Of a stretch of 14,859 bases of DNA, positions 7,742 to 14,833 are shown piece by piece. Each line of letters starts with the position of its first letter. The stretch's first letter is position 1. Below the pieces are notes generated by a model. That model made no database searches, had not been told where the DNA came from, and saw only the letters and a list, made by a program, of their open reading frames with translations. The position numbers and the translations under genes were made by a program. Origin of the DNA: UBA6168 sp964573725 (GTDB lineage Bacteria > Bacteroidota > Bacteroidia > Chitinophagales > Saprospiraceae). The stretch is taken from positions 1-14,859 of the forward strand of contig CAZNLJ010000074.1 of assembly GCA_964573725.1 (NCBI GenBank), in the 5' to 3' direction.

Positions 7742-9475
7742 TTATCCAAGCCCGTGGGCCTGCCGGTATTCACCCGGGGTCATGCCCGTAATCTCCTTGA
7801 ATTTCCGTTGGAATTGCGGCTGGTTACTGAAGCCGGACTGGACGGCCACCTCCTTGATGCTGACCGGTCGCTGGAAATCCTTCACCAACAATCGTTTGGC
7901 TTCCTCCACCCGAAGGTTGGCGACATAATGGATGAAACTCGATTTTCCGAACCGGGAAATGCACAGGGAAATGTATTTTTCATTGGTGCCCAATTCGAAT
8001 GCTATATCCTTGATTTTAAGGCTCGGGTCCAGGTAACGTCTTTTCCCTTCGATATGCGCCGTCACTTCGCGGTACAAGGCCGCATGATGCTGGTCCCGGG
8101 TGTCGCCGCCGTTGGAAGGTACATCCACCGTCCCGGAAAGGGCGGTATCGGAAGCGTCCGCGTCGGTCGGTCGGGACACCGGGCTGGCCGCACCGGCAAG
8201 ACCGGAGGAATCCGGTGCCTCCGGCGCGGCAAGTTTCCTGCCCTTGCGGTACGGGTGCCGGATGTAAGCCCATGCGGCGACAGCCAGGAACAGGAGACTG
8301 GCGAGTATGGCCAACAAGCGCCGCTGTCCCTCGAACCGCCTTTGCAGCGCCGCCGCATCCTGCTCGAGGCGGCCGACCTTTTCCAAGGCCAGCAGCTCCC
8401 CGATATACTGGGCTGTTTCTGAATTGAACTTATTTCTCAACAACAACTGATATTCCTGCATCAATTTCCTTTGTCGGCCGTGGTCGGGTACCCGGGCGTA
8501 AAAGTCCAACATGTGTTCGTACAGGGAAGTCAGCCTGGTATAGGCCTTGATACCCAGGAAGCCGGTTTCGGCATCCCGGAAGAGGCGCTCCGCCTCCTCG
8601 AAGCGGTGGCCGGAAAGATAAAGGAAAGTACCTTTCGCCATGGACACCGTCGCCATGACGTAAGGGTTTCGGTAAAGGTCCTCGAATTGCTCCAGTTCCG
8701 ACAACAAAGGCGTTGCCTTTTCCAATTCGTTCGCCGCCGTCAGCAAATAAAATTGGTCGAGGAGCATTTCGAACAACTGTTCCTCCCGCCCCGCTTCCCG
8801 GTAGCGTGCCCGGGCTTCCCTGAAATAATCCTGCGCCTGGTCCGATGCTTTCGTCGTGGCGTGCAACACCGCCAAGTTGTGGAGACAAAGCGCCTGGTGG
8901 TAGACATCCTGTGTCGACCGGAAGAACCGCAGGGCCTCGGACAGGTATTCCTCCGCCTCTACCGGCCTTTCGAGACCGATGCAGACAAATCCGATATTGA
9001 TGAAGGACTGGTGGACGCCGACGCTGTCCGCCAACCGGCGTGACAACAACATCGACCGGTGATAATGGTCCACAGCCTCCGAAAGGTTGCCCTGGAACTC
9101 ATACAGGATGGCCATGTTGTGGAGGAGGGCCGCATGGAGGGTATCGTCCCGGACCGCAGCGGGGCTTGCCAAGGTCCGCTTGTAGTAGTTCAGCGCGAGC
9201 AAATGCTTCCCCAGGAAGTAATTCGACTTCCCCAGCACGTAATAAGCGTATGCCGTAAGGAAGTCGTTCTCCAAGGGGAGGCTTCGCTGCAATCCCAGAC
9301 CGGCCATGCTGTCCGCCGCCCAGGGATCCGATGCTGCCAGCTCATTGGCCTGCCGCAACATCCGCCTGAGCTCCGCCACCTGGTCCGGGCTTCCGGCCTG
9401 ACCATCCGTCGCACCCGGGAAGCACCAAAACATCCCGACCACCAGTCGGACCATCCACTTCCGAATCATATGCAT
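7742..9475 (-). CDS. Transmembrane TPR-AraC-type transcriptional regulator
   Basis: 577 residues. The N-terminus (1-26, MIRKWMVRLVVGMFW) reads as a signal peptide or anchor. Residues about 70-345 are TPR-like helical hairpins: LLHNMAILYEFQGNLSEAV (118-136), a similar unit at 155-187, and LHNLAVLHATTKASDQA (198-214). Then come a charged coiled-coil stretch (350-385), one membrane helix (387-406, LLAILASLLFLAVAAWAYI), a low-complexity A/S/D/P-rich linker (410-460) and an AraC-type domain (467-577). That domain has both helix-turn-helix segments (487-506 and 549-569) and the family ending FKEITGMTPGEYR. The inferred topology puts TPRs in the periplasm and the DNA-binding domain in the cytoplasm, with direct signalling and no kinase or receiver domain. 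This layout is known in Bacteroidota. The ligand is unknown; the flanking exported-protein genes are the obvious candidate targets. ATG at 9475 or 9469 are both possible starts, and no Shine-Dalgarno decides between them. Confidence 0.93.
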   Translation of the reverse strand: MHMIRKWMVRLVVGMFWCFPGATDGQAGSPDQVAELRRMLRQANELAASDPWAADSMAGLGLQRSLPLENDFLTAYAYYVLGKSNYFLGKHLLALNYYKRTLASPAAVRDDTLHAALLHNMAILYEFQGNLSEAVDHYHRSMLLSRRLADSVGVHQSFINIGFVCIGLERPVEAEEYLSEALRFFRSTQDVYHQALCLHNLAVLHATTKASDQAQDYFREARARYREAGREEQLFEMLLDQFYLLTAANELEKATPLLSELEQFEDLYRNPYVMATVSMAKGTFLYLSGHRFEEAERLFRDAETGFLGIKAYTRLTSLYEHMLDFYARVPDHGRQRKLMQEYQLLLRNKFNSETAQYIGELLALEKVGRLEQDAAALQRRFEGQRRLLAILASLLFLAVAAWAYIRHPYRKGRKLAAPEAPDSSGLAGAASPVSRPTDADASDTALSGTVDVPSNGGDTRDQHHAALYREVTAHIEGKRRYLDPSLKIKDIAFELGTNEKYISLCISRFGKSSFIHYVANLRVEEAKRLLVKDFQRPVSIKEVAVQSGFSNQPQFQRKFKEITGMTPGEYRQAHGLG

Positions 9476-9644
9476 ACGTTTGGGTCAATAAAAAACGGGG
9501 CGATATCCTGTGGGACAGGCTTTGTTGGTGTTACGGATAGGTGAAATTGGACGAACAGAAAAATCAGAATGGGTAAGATATGGCTGCCCAGGCCGATCGC
9601 AACAGGATGAGACTGCCTGAAAGCCCGGACTTACAAATCGTTTT

Positions 9645-9652
9645 CAAAAATA
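9645..9652 (-). promoter_or_regulatory. Candidate Bacteroidota -7 element for the regulator gene
   Basis: On the minus strand the sequence reads TATTTTTG, a perfect match to the Bacteroidota -7 consensus TAnnTTTG. It lies about 170 bases upstream of the regulator start, after the terminator of the previous gene, so the position fits. There is no TTG at the usual spacing of about 19 bases upstream (the nearest is 33 bases away), so it would be an activator-dependent or weak promoter, or a chance match. Confidence 0.3.
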
Positions 9653-9682
9653 GAACATTCCGCATGGATTCTTACGTCCGGT

Positions 9683-9700
9683 GCACAAATTTTGTAGTGC
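9683..9700. repeat. 18-base near-palindrome upstream of the regulator promoter candidate
   Basis: The plus strand reads GCACAAATTTTGTAGTGC. The inner part ACAAA-T-TTTGT is a perfect palindrome, and the GCAC/GTGC outer arms are offset by one base. It sits 30-48 bases upstream of the candidate -7 element at 9652-9645, about where an activator or repressor would bind. Function is inferred from position and symmetry only. Confidence 0.35.
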
Positions 9701-9819
9701 CTCCGACAGGTATGCTTCCTTCCCATACCCATGGGATGCTTGTCCGAACCGGTGTCTTGCCCCGCCGCGCCGCCGGGGAAGCACCCGGGAGCGCCAAGGG
9801 ACCTTCCCCATTTGTCCAA

Positions 9820-9861
9820 TAAAAAATGCCTCTCCCCTTGCACAGGCAAAGGGAAAGGCAT
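9820..9861 (-). terminator. Rho-independent terminator of the 13835-10047 gene
   Basis: Read on the minus strand, ATGCCTTTCCCTTTGC (9861-9846) pairs with GCAAGGGGAGAGGCAT (9841-9826) over 16 pairs, two of them G-U, around the tetraloop CTGT. It is followed at once by a T-run and TTATT. This is a textbook intrinsic terminator that works only in the minus direction. It lies 186 bases after the stop codon of the T9SS protein gene, giving a long 3' untranslated region, and it separates that transcript from the regulator gene. Confidence 0.88.
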
Positions 9862-10046
9862 CGGAAGCGGCGGAAGTTCCGCGAGTACCCGGCAGCCGGC
9901 CTGTATAAGCCGCTGTATCCGGGGTTCCGCGGAAGCCATGGGTGTCGTCGTAAACATGGCCCCTATGTGACTGCCGGCAGGTATGGCAGCTTGGTGACAC
10001 CCGGCGTCCCGTCCGAACGCGACCTGCCTCATATACGCTTTAGGAA

Positions 10047-13000
10047 TCAATCGGTCACGACCATCTTGACGGCGGCGTGGTGGGTCGCTGTTTCCAAGCG
10101 GCAGAACAAGACGCCGACGGCCGCCAGGTCGGACCGGTCGATGGTCACAGCATGGGTTCCCGAAGCAAAGTACTGCTCCCGGTCATATACCGACCTGCCG
10201 TTCATATCCCGGATGCGGATCCGGACCGGTCCTGCCTCCGGCAGCTGGAAGCGGAGGGTCGTCGTTGTCCGGAAGGGATTCGGCTCGTTCTGGAACAAAC
10301 GGAACCCTTCCTGCGGCTGTCCGTCCCGGATGAAGACCGCTCCGACCGGTGCCGGCGTACCGGCCGCATCATAGGCCAGGGCCTCACAGCCGGCCGAGCC
10401 GACGGAGAGCATGTCGCGCAGGTAACCTGCCCGACGGGGCAGCAAACGCAGGAGGAAGAGGGACGTGCCGTCGGATACCCGGACCGGTTCGGACCGGTAC
10501 CAGGAGACATTGACCCGGCCGGGGGCGGGGTTGGAAAATCCCTGGAACGATTGGGCGTCCTGCATCGCGAGCCCCTCTTCCATGCTGCTGAATTCCAGAT
10601 CGTCGCTATCAAATTCCAAAGTAAACTGCATGGCGGACAAATCCCCTTCCGTCCGGGCAAGGATCGGAACGTCGACCGGCATACCCGCCTGCAGCCGCAG
10701 GTCCGGGATTACCAGTCCGAACATTTCCCCGACGGACCGGCCCTCCGCCCCGTTTCCGTCCAGGTTGACGGTGGCGCTGTGGTTGAGGTCCCCGATCTTG
10801 ACGGCGATGAAATTGGCATCCTGTACATGTTGGGCGGGATTGACCAATTGCATCGTCTCCGGGAATCCAGGTTGGAAGGGATTGGACGGGTCGCTGAACA
10901 CATGATCGTACCGGACGAACCGCCAGGAGGTATTGTTGGCGAATTGGGTGGTGATTTGCAAGATGGCCTTGCGGAGTTCCACCACGTCATAGGTGGTGAT
11001 GGTCCCGCTGTGGTTGATGTCCGCCGCGATGAGCTTGTACGGGGAATCGAGCGGGGCGATGCCCAGTACATGCCGGCTGAGCAGCACCAGGTCGTAGGTC
11101 GTCACCCCGTTGAGCAGGCCGTCGTTCTTGTAAGGGGCGATGGTGTAGCTCCCGCCCTGCAACAAGCCGTTCAGCTGGTAGTACCCGCCGCCGTTGGTAC
11201 CGGTGGACATGGCGGTGTTCAGCGCGGACACCACCACCCCCGGCAACATATCCCCGTTGGATGTCTGGACCGCCCCCGTCACGGTGACGCTGAGGGAATC
11301 GTTGGACGGCGGGCACAACATCATGTTGTCCTGGACGATTACGTCGGTGAAGCAGTAATCCCCGTTTCCGTTCTCATCATAGACCCAGAGTTCCACCGGA
11401 ACGATGCCGATATCCGCACAGCCTACCATCAGGGAAGTGGCACCCGGCGGGACGGTGTCGCCGACCACCCGGAGCCGGAAAACCAGGTCATCCTCCGCCG
11501 TGCAATTGTCGTAGCTGTCGAAATTCAGGTGGGAAGGCAGGATGGTCGACATGATGACGCCCCCCATGTCCTGCAATTCGGCCACTACGCCGGCCGTACA
11601 GTAGGGCGTCGGCGGCAGCAGGTCCGTCACGGTGATGGTATTGGAACAGGTCGTCTTGTTGCCGCAACCGTCCTTGACCGTATAGGTGACCACATGGACG
11701 CCGACTGGATACTGGCCACTGGCATTGTTGCTGCCGAAGGGGGACGAGTTCAGGAAGGTCAGGTTCGGACTGCAGTCCGTCGCCTCGATATCCGGCAGGT
11801 TGACAAGCCCGAGGTCACAATCCAGGCCTACGCTGACCAGGGTATCCGGCGGACAGCTGGTGATGACCGGCGGTATATTGTCCATGATGGCGATGACTTG
11901 TTCGTGGGACCAACTTCCTACGGAGGGGTTGGACGGGCTGTACTGGCACCAGTCGATGACCTTCCAGGTCCGGACGATCTTGTAGCAGGCAGGGTAAGAG
12001 ACAAAGAACAACTGGTCGGAGAAATTGACGGCCAGCATGGCGCAATCGGTGGCCGGCAACACCGGTTGGCTGTAATTGACCGGGCCGGTCGGCAGACTCG
12101 ACGGGGTGAAGGCGCTCGGCGGCGCACAAGCGTTGAGGGCCGTATAATCCGCCGGCCATTGTATCGAGGAACCGTCGTACGGGTCGCTGTTCTCGACCGT
12201 AATGGTCTGGCTGCAAACCGTGCCGTTGCCGCTGGGGTCGGTGGCCGTGAAGGTACGCAGGATGAAACCTTCCCCGCAATTGTTGATGACCTGCGAATCG
12301 GTCTCCACCAGGGCGTAGCCGCAGTTGTCCTGTCCGGTGGGCATGCCGAAGACGGAAAGGTCGCTGTAATCCGCCGTACAGGCGATGGTCAGCGGTGCCG
12401 GGCAGACCAGGTTCGGCGGAAGCTGGTCCTGGACCACCACGATGTTCATGCAATCGTTGAAGGAAGCGGGGTTGCCGGCTTCGGCGACCCGGAGGGTAAC
12501 CATGACACTGTCGCCCACATCGGCGCAGGTGAAGGAAACCGTTGTCCCGAAGCTGCCGCCGTCGCGGTTGGCGCGGAAGGTCAGCAAGTTGCAATTGTCC
12601 GAGCTCCCGTCGTCAAAATGGGAAGCGTTCAGTACGGCCGTACCGGTGCTGGGCAGCGAGACGATGGTGACCTCATCGCAGACGGCGGTGGGCGTTTCCG
12701 TATCCTGGACCGTCAGCACGGTCGTACAGGTGGTCGAGTTGAAACAGCTGTCCGTCGCCGTGTAGACCAGGTTGTGTACCCCCCTGGGGATATCCGTCAA
12801 GTCGACAAAGGAACCGATGACGGCGGTCACCCAATAGGGGCTGCAGTTGTCGGAGACCGTCGCGGGAGGTACCGTCACGTCGGCATCGCATTCACCGGGG
12901 TCGGTCGGCACGGTGAGCGTGGGCAGGCAGGAGATGACCGGCGGGGTGGTATCCAGGAAGCGGATGATTTGGGTCGCCTGTTCCACGACGGCCGGATCGC

Positions 13001-13835
13001 AGAGGTTGCGTACCGTCCAGGTCCGCATGATGGTGGGATTGCCCCCACAGCCGGCGGAGACGGCATCGGTCCACTGCACGTCGAAATTGCAGAAGCCGAG
13101 GCTGTACAGCGCAAGCCCGTCCAAGGTGGGCCGGCTGCCGATGGAATCCGGATGTGCCGTGCTTGCCGAACAATCCAGGTCCACATCGGCCGGAAAGGTT
13201 ACCATGGCGGCCGTCGGCTTCTCCAGGTAGATGAATTGGGTGCAAGCGGAGACGTTGTCCTCGTCGTCGGTGAAAGTCCATTGCCGGACGACGGCGCCGA
13301 TGAAGGCGGCGATGGCGAATCCGCAATTGGGCGCCATAGACACATCGACATAGGAGGAGGTGACCGAACCGTCGCAATTATCCTGCACCACCACCGGGCT
13401 GATATCCGCCGGTGCGAGGGAAGCGATACAGGAGACCGTGTCGTTCGGACAGGACAGGACGGTCGGGGCATTGCGGTCCACCACCCGGTAATAGGAATTG
13501 CATTGGTTGCCGCTGGGCAGGTCCGTCACCCGGATCTGCACCACCTCATTGAGATAAGCGCCGACCGGAGCGTTCACCGTGCCGGTATCGAGGGCGATGG
13601 TATCCCCCGCCAGGCTTCGGACGAGCAGCAGGTAGGGGCCGGTACAACCCCCGGAGATGGTCACCAGGGTATCCACGCTCACGACCGCCGTACAGTTGGC
13701 GCCGGGCGACAGCTCACCCGGACTGCCGGGATCCCCGTTCGAGCAGGAAAGGGTACATTGCCCGCTCAGCAACGGGACTTGCAGGAAAGCGAACAGCAGG
13801 CACACCAACCAGCGGGTAATCTTGTTCTGTTTCAT
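10047..13835 (-). CDS. Secreted HYR / dockerin-like / cohesin-like protein with T9SS type A sorting domain
   Basis: 1262 residues from ATG at 13835. This start is chosen over an upstream TTG because it begins a clean signal peptide (MKQNKITRWLVCLLFAFLQV), with no lipobox. Residues about 30-840 are cysteine-rich HYR/Ig-like repeats (TPPVISC, QLPPNLVC, NIPPVITSC, each with DNC or TDC motifs). Then follow a carboxypeptidase-regulatory-like beta-sandwich (847-902) and a dockerin-like pair: a degenerate one at 904-926 (NDGLLNGVTTYDL) and a canonical one at 939-960 (DINHSGTITTYDV). A third fragment (GDLNHSATVNLDGN) sits near 1012. A cohesin-like domain spans about 1038-1168 (FTLEFDSDDLEFSSM), and the T9SS type A tail 1173-1262 (LFQNEPNPFRTTTTLRF, ending in VVTD). 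Inferred role: calcium-dependent surface scaffold or adhesin exported by Sec then T9SS. No catalytic domain was seen. It has its own terminator, so it is likely monocistronic. Confidence 0.95.
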   Translation of the reverse strand: MKQNKITRWLVCLLFAFLQVPLLSGQCTLSCSNGDPGSPGELSPGANCTAVVSVDTLVTISGGCTGPYLLLVRSLAGDTIALDTGTVNAPVGAYLNEVVQIRVTDLPSGNQCNSYYRVVDRNAPTVLSCPNDTVSCIASLAPADISPVVVQDNCDGSVTSSYVDVSMAPNCGFAIAAFIGAVVRQWTFTDDEDNVSACTQFIYLEKPTAAMVTFPADVDLDCSASTAHPDSIGSRPTLDGLALYSLGFCNFDVQWTDAVSAGCGGNPTIMRTWTVRNLCDPAVVEQATQIIRFLDTTPPVISCLPTLTVPTDPGECDADVTVPPATVSDNCSPYWVTAVIGSFVDLTDIPRGVHNLVYTATDSCFNSTTCTTVLTVQDTETPTAVCDEVTIVSLPSTGTAVLNASHFDDGSSDNCNLLTFRANRDGGSFGTTVSFTCADVGDSVMVTLRVAEAGNPASFNDCMNIVVVQDQLPPNLVCPAPLTIACTADYSDLSVFGMPTGQDNCGYALVETDSQVINNCGEGFILRTFTATDPSGNGTVCSQTITVENSDPYDGSSIQWPADYTALNACAPPSAFTPSSLPTGPVNYSQPVLPATDCAMLAVNFSDQLFFVSYPACYKIVRTWKVIDWCQYSPSNPSVGSWSHEQVIAIMDNIPPVITSCPPDTLVSVGLDCDLGLVNLPDIEATDCSPNLTFLNSSPFGSNNASGQYPVGVHVVTYTVKDGCGNKTTCSNTITVTDLLPPTPYCTAGVVAELQDMGGVIMSTILPSHLNFDSYDNCTAEDDLVFRLRVVGDTVPPGATSLMVGCADIGIVPVELWVYDENGNGDYCFTDVIVQDNMMLCPPSNDSLSVTVTGAVQTSNGDMLPGVVVSALNTAMSTGTNGGGYYQLNGLLQGGSYTIAPYKNDGLLNGVTTYDLVLLSRHVLGIAPLDSPYKLIAADINHSGTITTYDVVELRKAILQITTQFANNTSWRFVRYDHVFSDPSNPFQPGFPETMQLVNPAQHVQDANFIAVKIGDLNHSATVNLDGNGAEGRSVGEMFGLVIPDLRLQAGMPVDVPILARTEGDLSAMQFTLEFDSDDLEFSSMEEGLAMQDAQSFQGFSNPAPGRVNVSWYRSEPVRVSDGTSLFLLRLLPRRAGYLRDMLSVGSAGCEALAYDAAGTPAPVGAVFIRDGQPQEGFRLFQNEPNPFRTTTTLRFQLPEAGPVRIRIRDMNGRSVYDREQYFASGTHAVTIDRSDLAAVGVLFCRLETATHHAAVKMVVTD

Positions 13836-14041
13836 GGTACAAGGATTTGTTTGAAGATCTGGATAAATACGGTTATAGGTGTCCGTCACTGCCGGGCATA
13901 CGACAGCCCCGTCATGACCGGACAAGTCATCACGTCCGAACGGACCGACCTATCCGCGCAGGACAAGCCGGGCCGGAACCGATACGGTGGCGGTACCACC
14001 GGCGGGATGGAAAAACAGCACTGGAAAAAAGGGAGAAGGGG

Positions 14042-14079
14042 GCTGACGGGGTCCGGTAGGCATACCTGTGCCCGTCAGC
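14042..14079 (-). promoter_or_regulatory. Leader hairpin followed by pyrimidine tract, possible attenuator or terminator
   Basis: GCTGACGGG (14042-14050) is perfectly complementary to CCCGTCAGC (14071-14079). Inside lies a symmetrical four-by-four internal loop and then a second helix GGTA/TACC (14055-14058 with 14063-14066) closed by a tetraloop. On the minus strand it is followed by a pyrimidine-rich run ending in six T residues (14020-14015). It lies about 205-245 bases upstream of the T9SS protein gene. It could be a terminator for something upstream, an attenuator in the leader, or an operator; the T-run is farther from the stem than in a normal terminator. Confidence 0.45.
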
Positions 14080-14124
14080 TGCCAAAGGGGAGGAACGGAA
14101 GTTTTCTCATAGTCCGTAAGTGCT

Positions 14125-14175
14125 CCTGTGTGTAGCCGTCTCCTGTATGATCAGTGCGCTGAAGCCTGTGTGTAG
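14125..14175. repeat. Two identical 11-base repeats spaced 40 bases apart
   Basis: CCTGTGTGTAG occurs at 14125-14135 and again at 14165-14175, exactly 40 bases (about four helical turns) apart. A related GTGTGCGTGTAAG lies at 14234-14246. They sit roughly 290-410 bases upstream of the T9SS protein gene. Helical phasing suggests a bound protein, but the motif is low in complexity and chance is possible. Confidence 0.4.
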
Positions 14176-14254
14176 GTGTGAAGTTTTGGCATCCTGACTG
14201 CCGACCGATCCGCAGAACGGCGGCTTTTGGTGGTGTGTGCGTGTAAGGAAAAAA

Positions 14255-14367
14255 ACTACGATGCCGGTTTTGGGCGATATATGCTATTATACTTATATAT
14301 AAAAACCATGCCCATTTCATCGAAGGAAAGATTGAAGTTATAATTTTTTAATATGTTTTTTTTCAAA
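14255..14367. other. AT-rich island in the intergenic region
   Basis: This stretch contains runs such as TATATGCTATTATAC and TTATATATAAAAA and a T8 run, in otherwise GC-rich surroundings. A plus-strand TATGTTTT (14352-14359) matches seven of eight bases of the Bacteroidota -7 element and has a TTG 17 bases upstream (14332-14334), but no gene follows it on the plus strand. It may be a promoter, an A-tract bend or simply relaxed intergenic sequence. Confidence 0.35.
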
Positions 14368-14470
14368 GGCCGGTCTGGGCAGGCAGGAAGCCGGATTAGG
14401 ATCGGCATCTGGCCGGCGCAGGACCGAACGGCAAGCGGCAGGGACAAGGCGGCGCACCACAACACCGGGT

Positions 14471-14495
14471 CAACTTGCATAAAATGCAACTTGCA
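14471..14495. repeat. Overlapping direct and inverted repeat, possible protein-binding site
   Basis: CAACTTGCA occurs at 14471-14479 and 14487-14495 (16-base period). Between them TTGCAT-AAA-ATGCAA (14475-14489) is a perfect palindrome. Combined direct and inverted symmetry in non-coding DNA is typical of operators. Which gene it would serve is unclear: the downstream gene starts about 640 bases away, and the next gene to the right is outside the window. Confidence 0.35.
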
Positions 14496-14833
14496 CGCAT
14501 GGATGGGTGACATCCTTCGACCTTTCGCAGGTATCTCCTTCCAATCCGGCAGCCGGCCACCAACCCGACTAGTGGATGCCGCCCCGCATTTTCCCTGCGG
14601 AAAAAATCCTTTCCCCCACCTATCGGCGAATGTCCGTCCCCCCGGAACCCGGCCCTTCCGCGGTACCCCTCCGCAGCGGTGGCATGCCGCCGGGAATGCC
14701 TGGCTCGCTTCTTCCCCACCCCAAGAACCAAATCGACCGCTTTGATTGCAAGGTTTCGCAATGGAATGAAAACGTAACCTGCCCATGTCCGAAGGGGATT
14801 TACCTGCGCTTCCCACGTTCCGGACAGGAAGGT

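Larger units (their letters stand above)
9476..10046. other. Non-coding gap between T9SS protein gene and regulator gene
   Basis: These 571 bases hold the 3' untranslated region and terminator of the upstream gene (down to 9820), then the presumed promoter region and leader of the regulator. A small perfect inverted repeat (CCTGT-GGG-ACAGG, 9507-9519) lies about 32 bases upstream of the regulator ATG and is followed, on the minus strand and some 11 bases later, by six T residues; it may be a leader hairpin but is weak. Open frames here (for example 10050-9631 minus) start with rare codons, run through the terminator hairpin and show no recognisable protein, so I treat the whole gap as untranslated. 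Confidence 0.65.

Noticed and set aside
9631..10050. Minus-strand open frame of 139 codons after the T9SS protein gene
   Set aside because: It starts with TTG overlapping the stop region of the upstream gene, runs through the strong terminator hairpin, and shows no recognisable protein features.
10077..14135. A plus-strand open frame of 1352 codons, longer than the gene it lies opposite
   Set aside because: Its codons are in exact register with the minus-strand gene, so stops arise only where that gene uses TTA, CTA or TCA. These codons are rare here, so the antisense frame stays open. The minus strand carries the signal peptide, HYR repeats, dockerin-like loops and T9SS tail; the plus translation is an R/G/D/H-rich product without domains.
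14584..14600. Inverted repeat CCGCA-N7-TGCGG next to an A-run, resembling a terminator
   Set aside because: On the plus strand the stem is followed by A residues, and on the minus strand the T-run precedes the stem. Neither orientation gives a terminator.
14256..14816. Minus-strand open frame of 186 codons upstream of the T9SS protein gene
   Set aside because: Rare start codon, shadow-like composition, and an AT-rich tail that reads as intergenic DNA. No signal peptide or domain.
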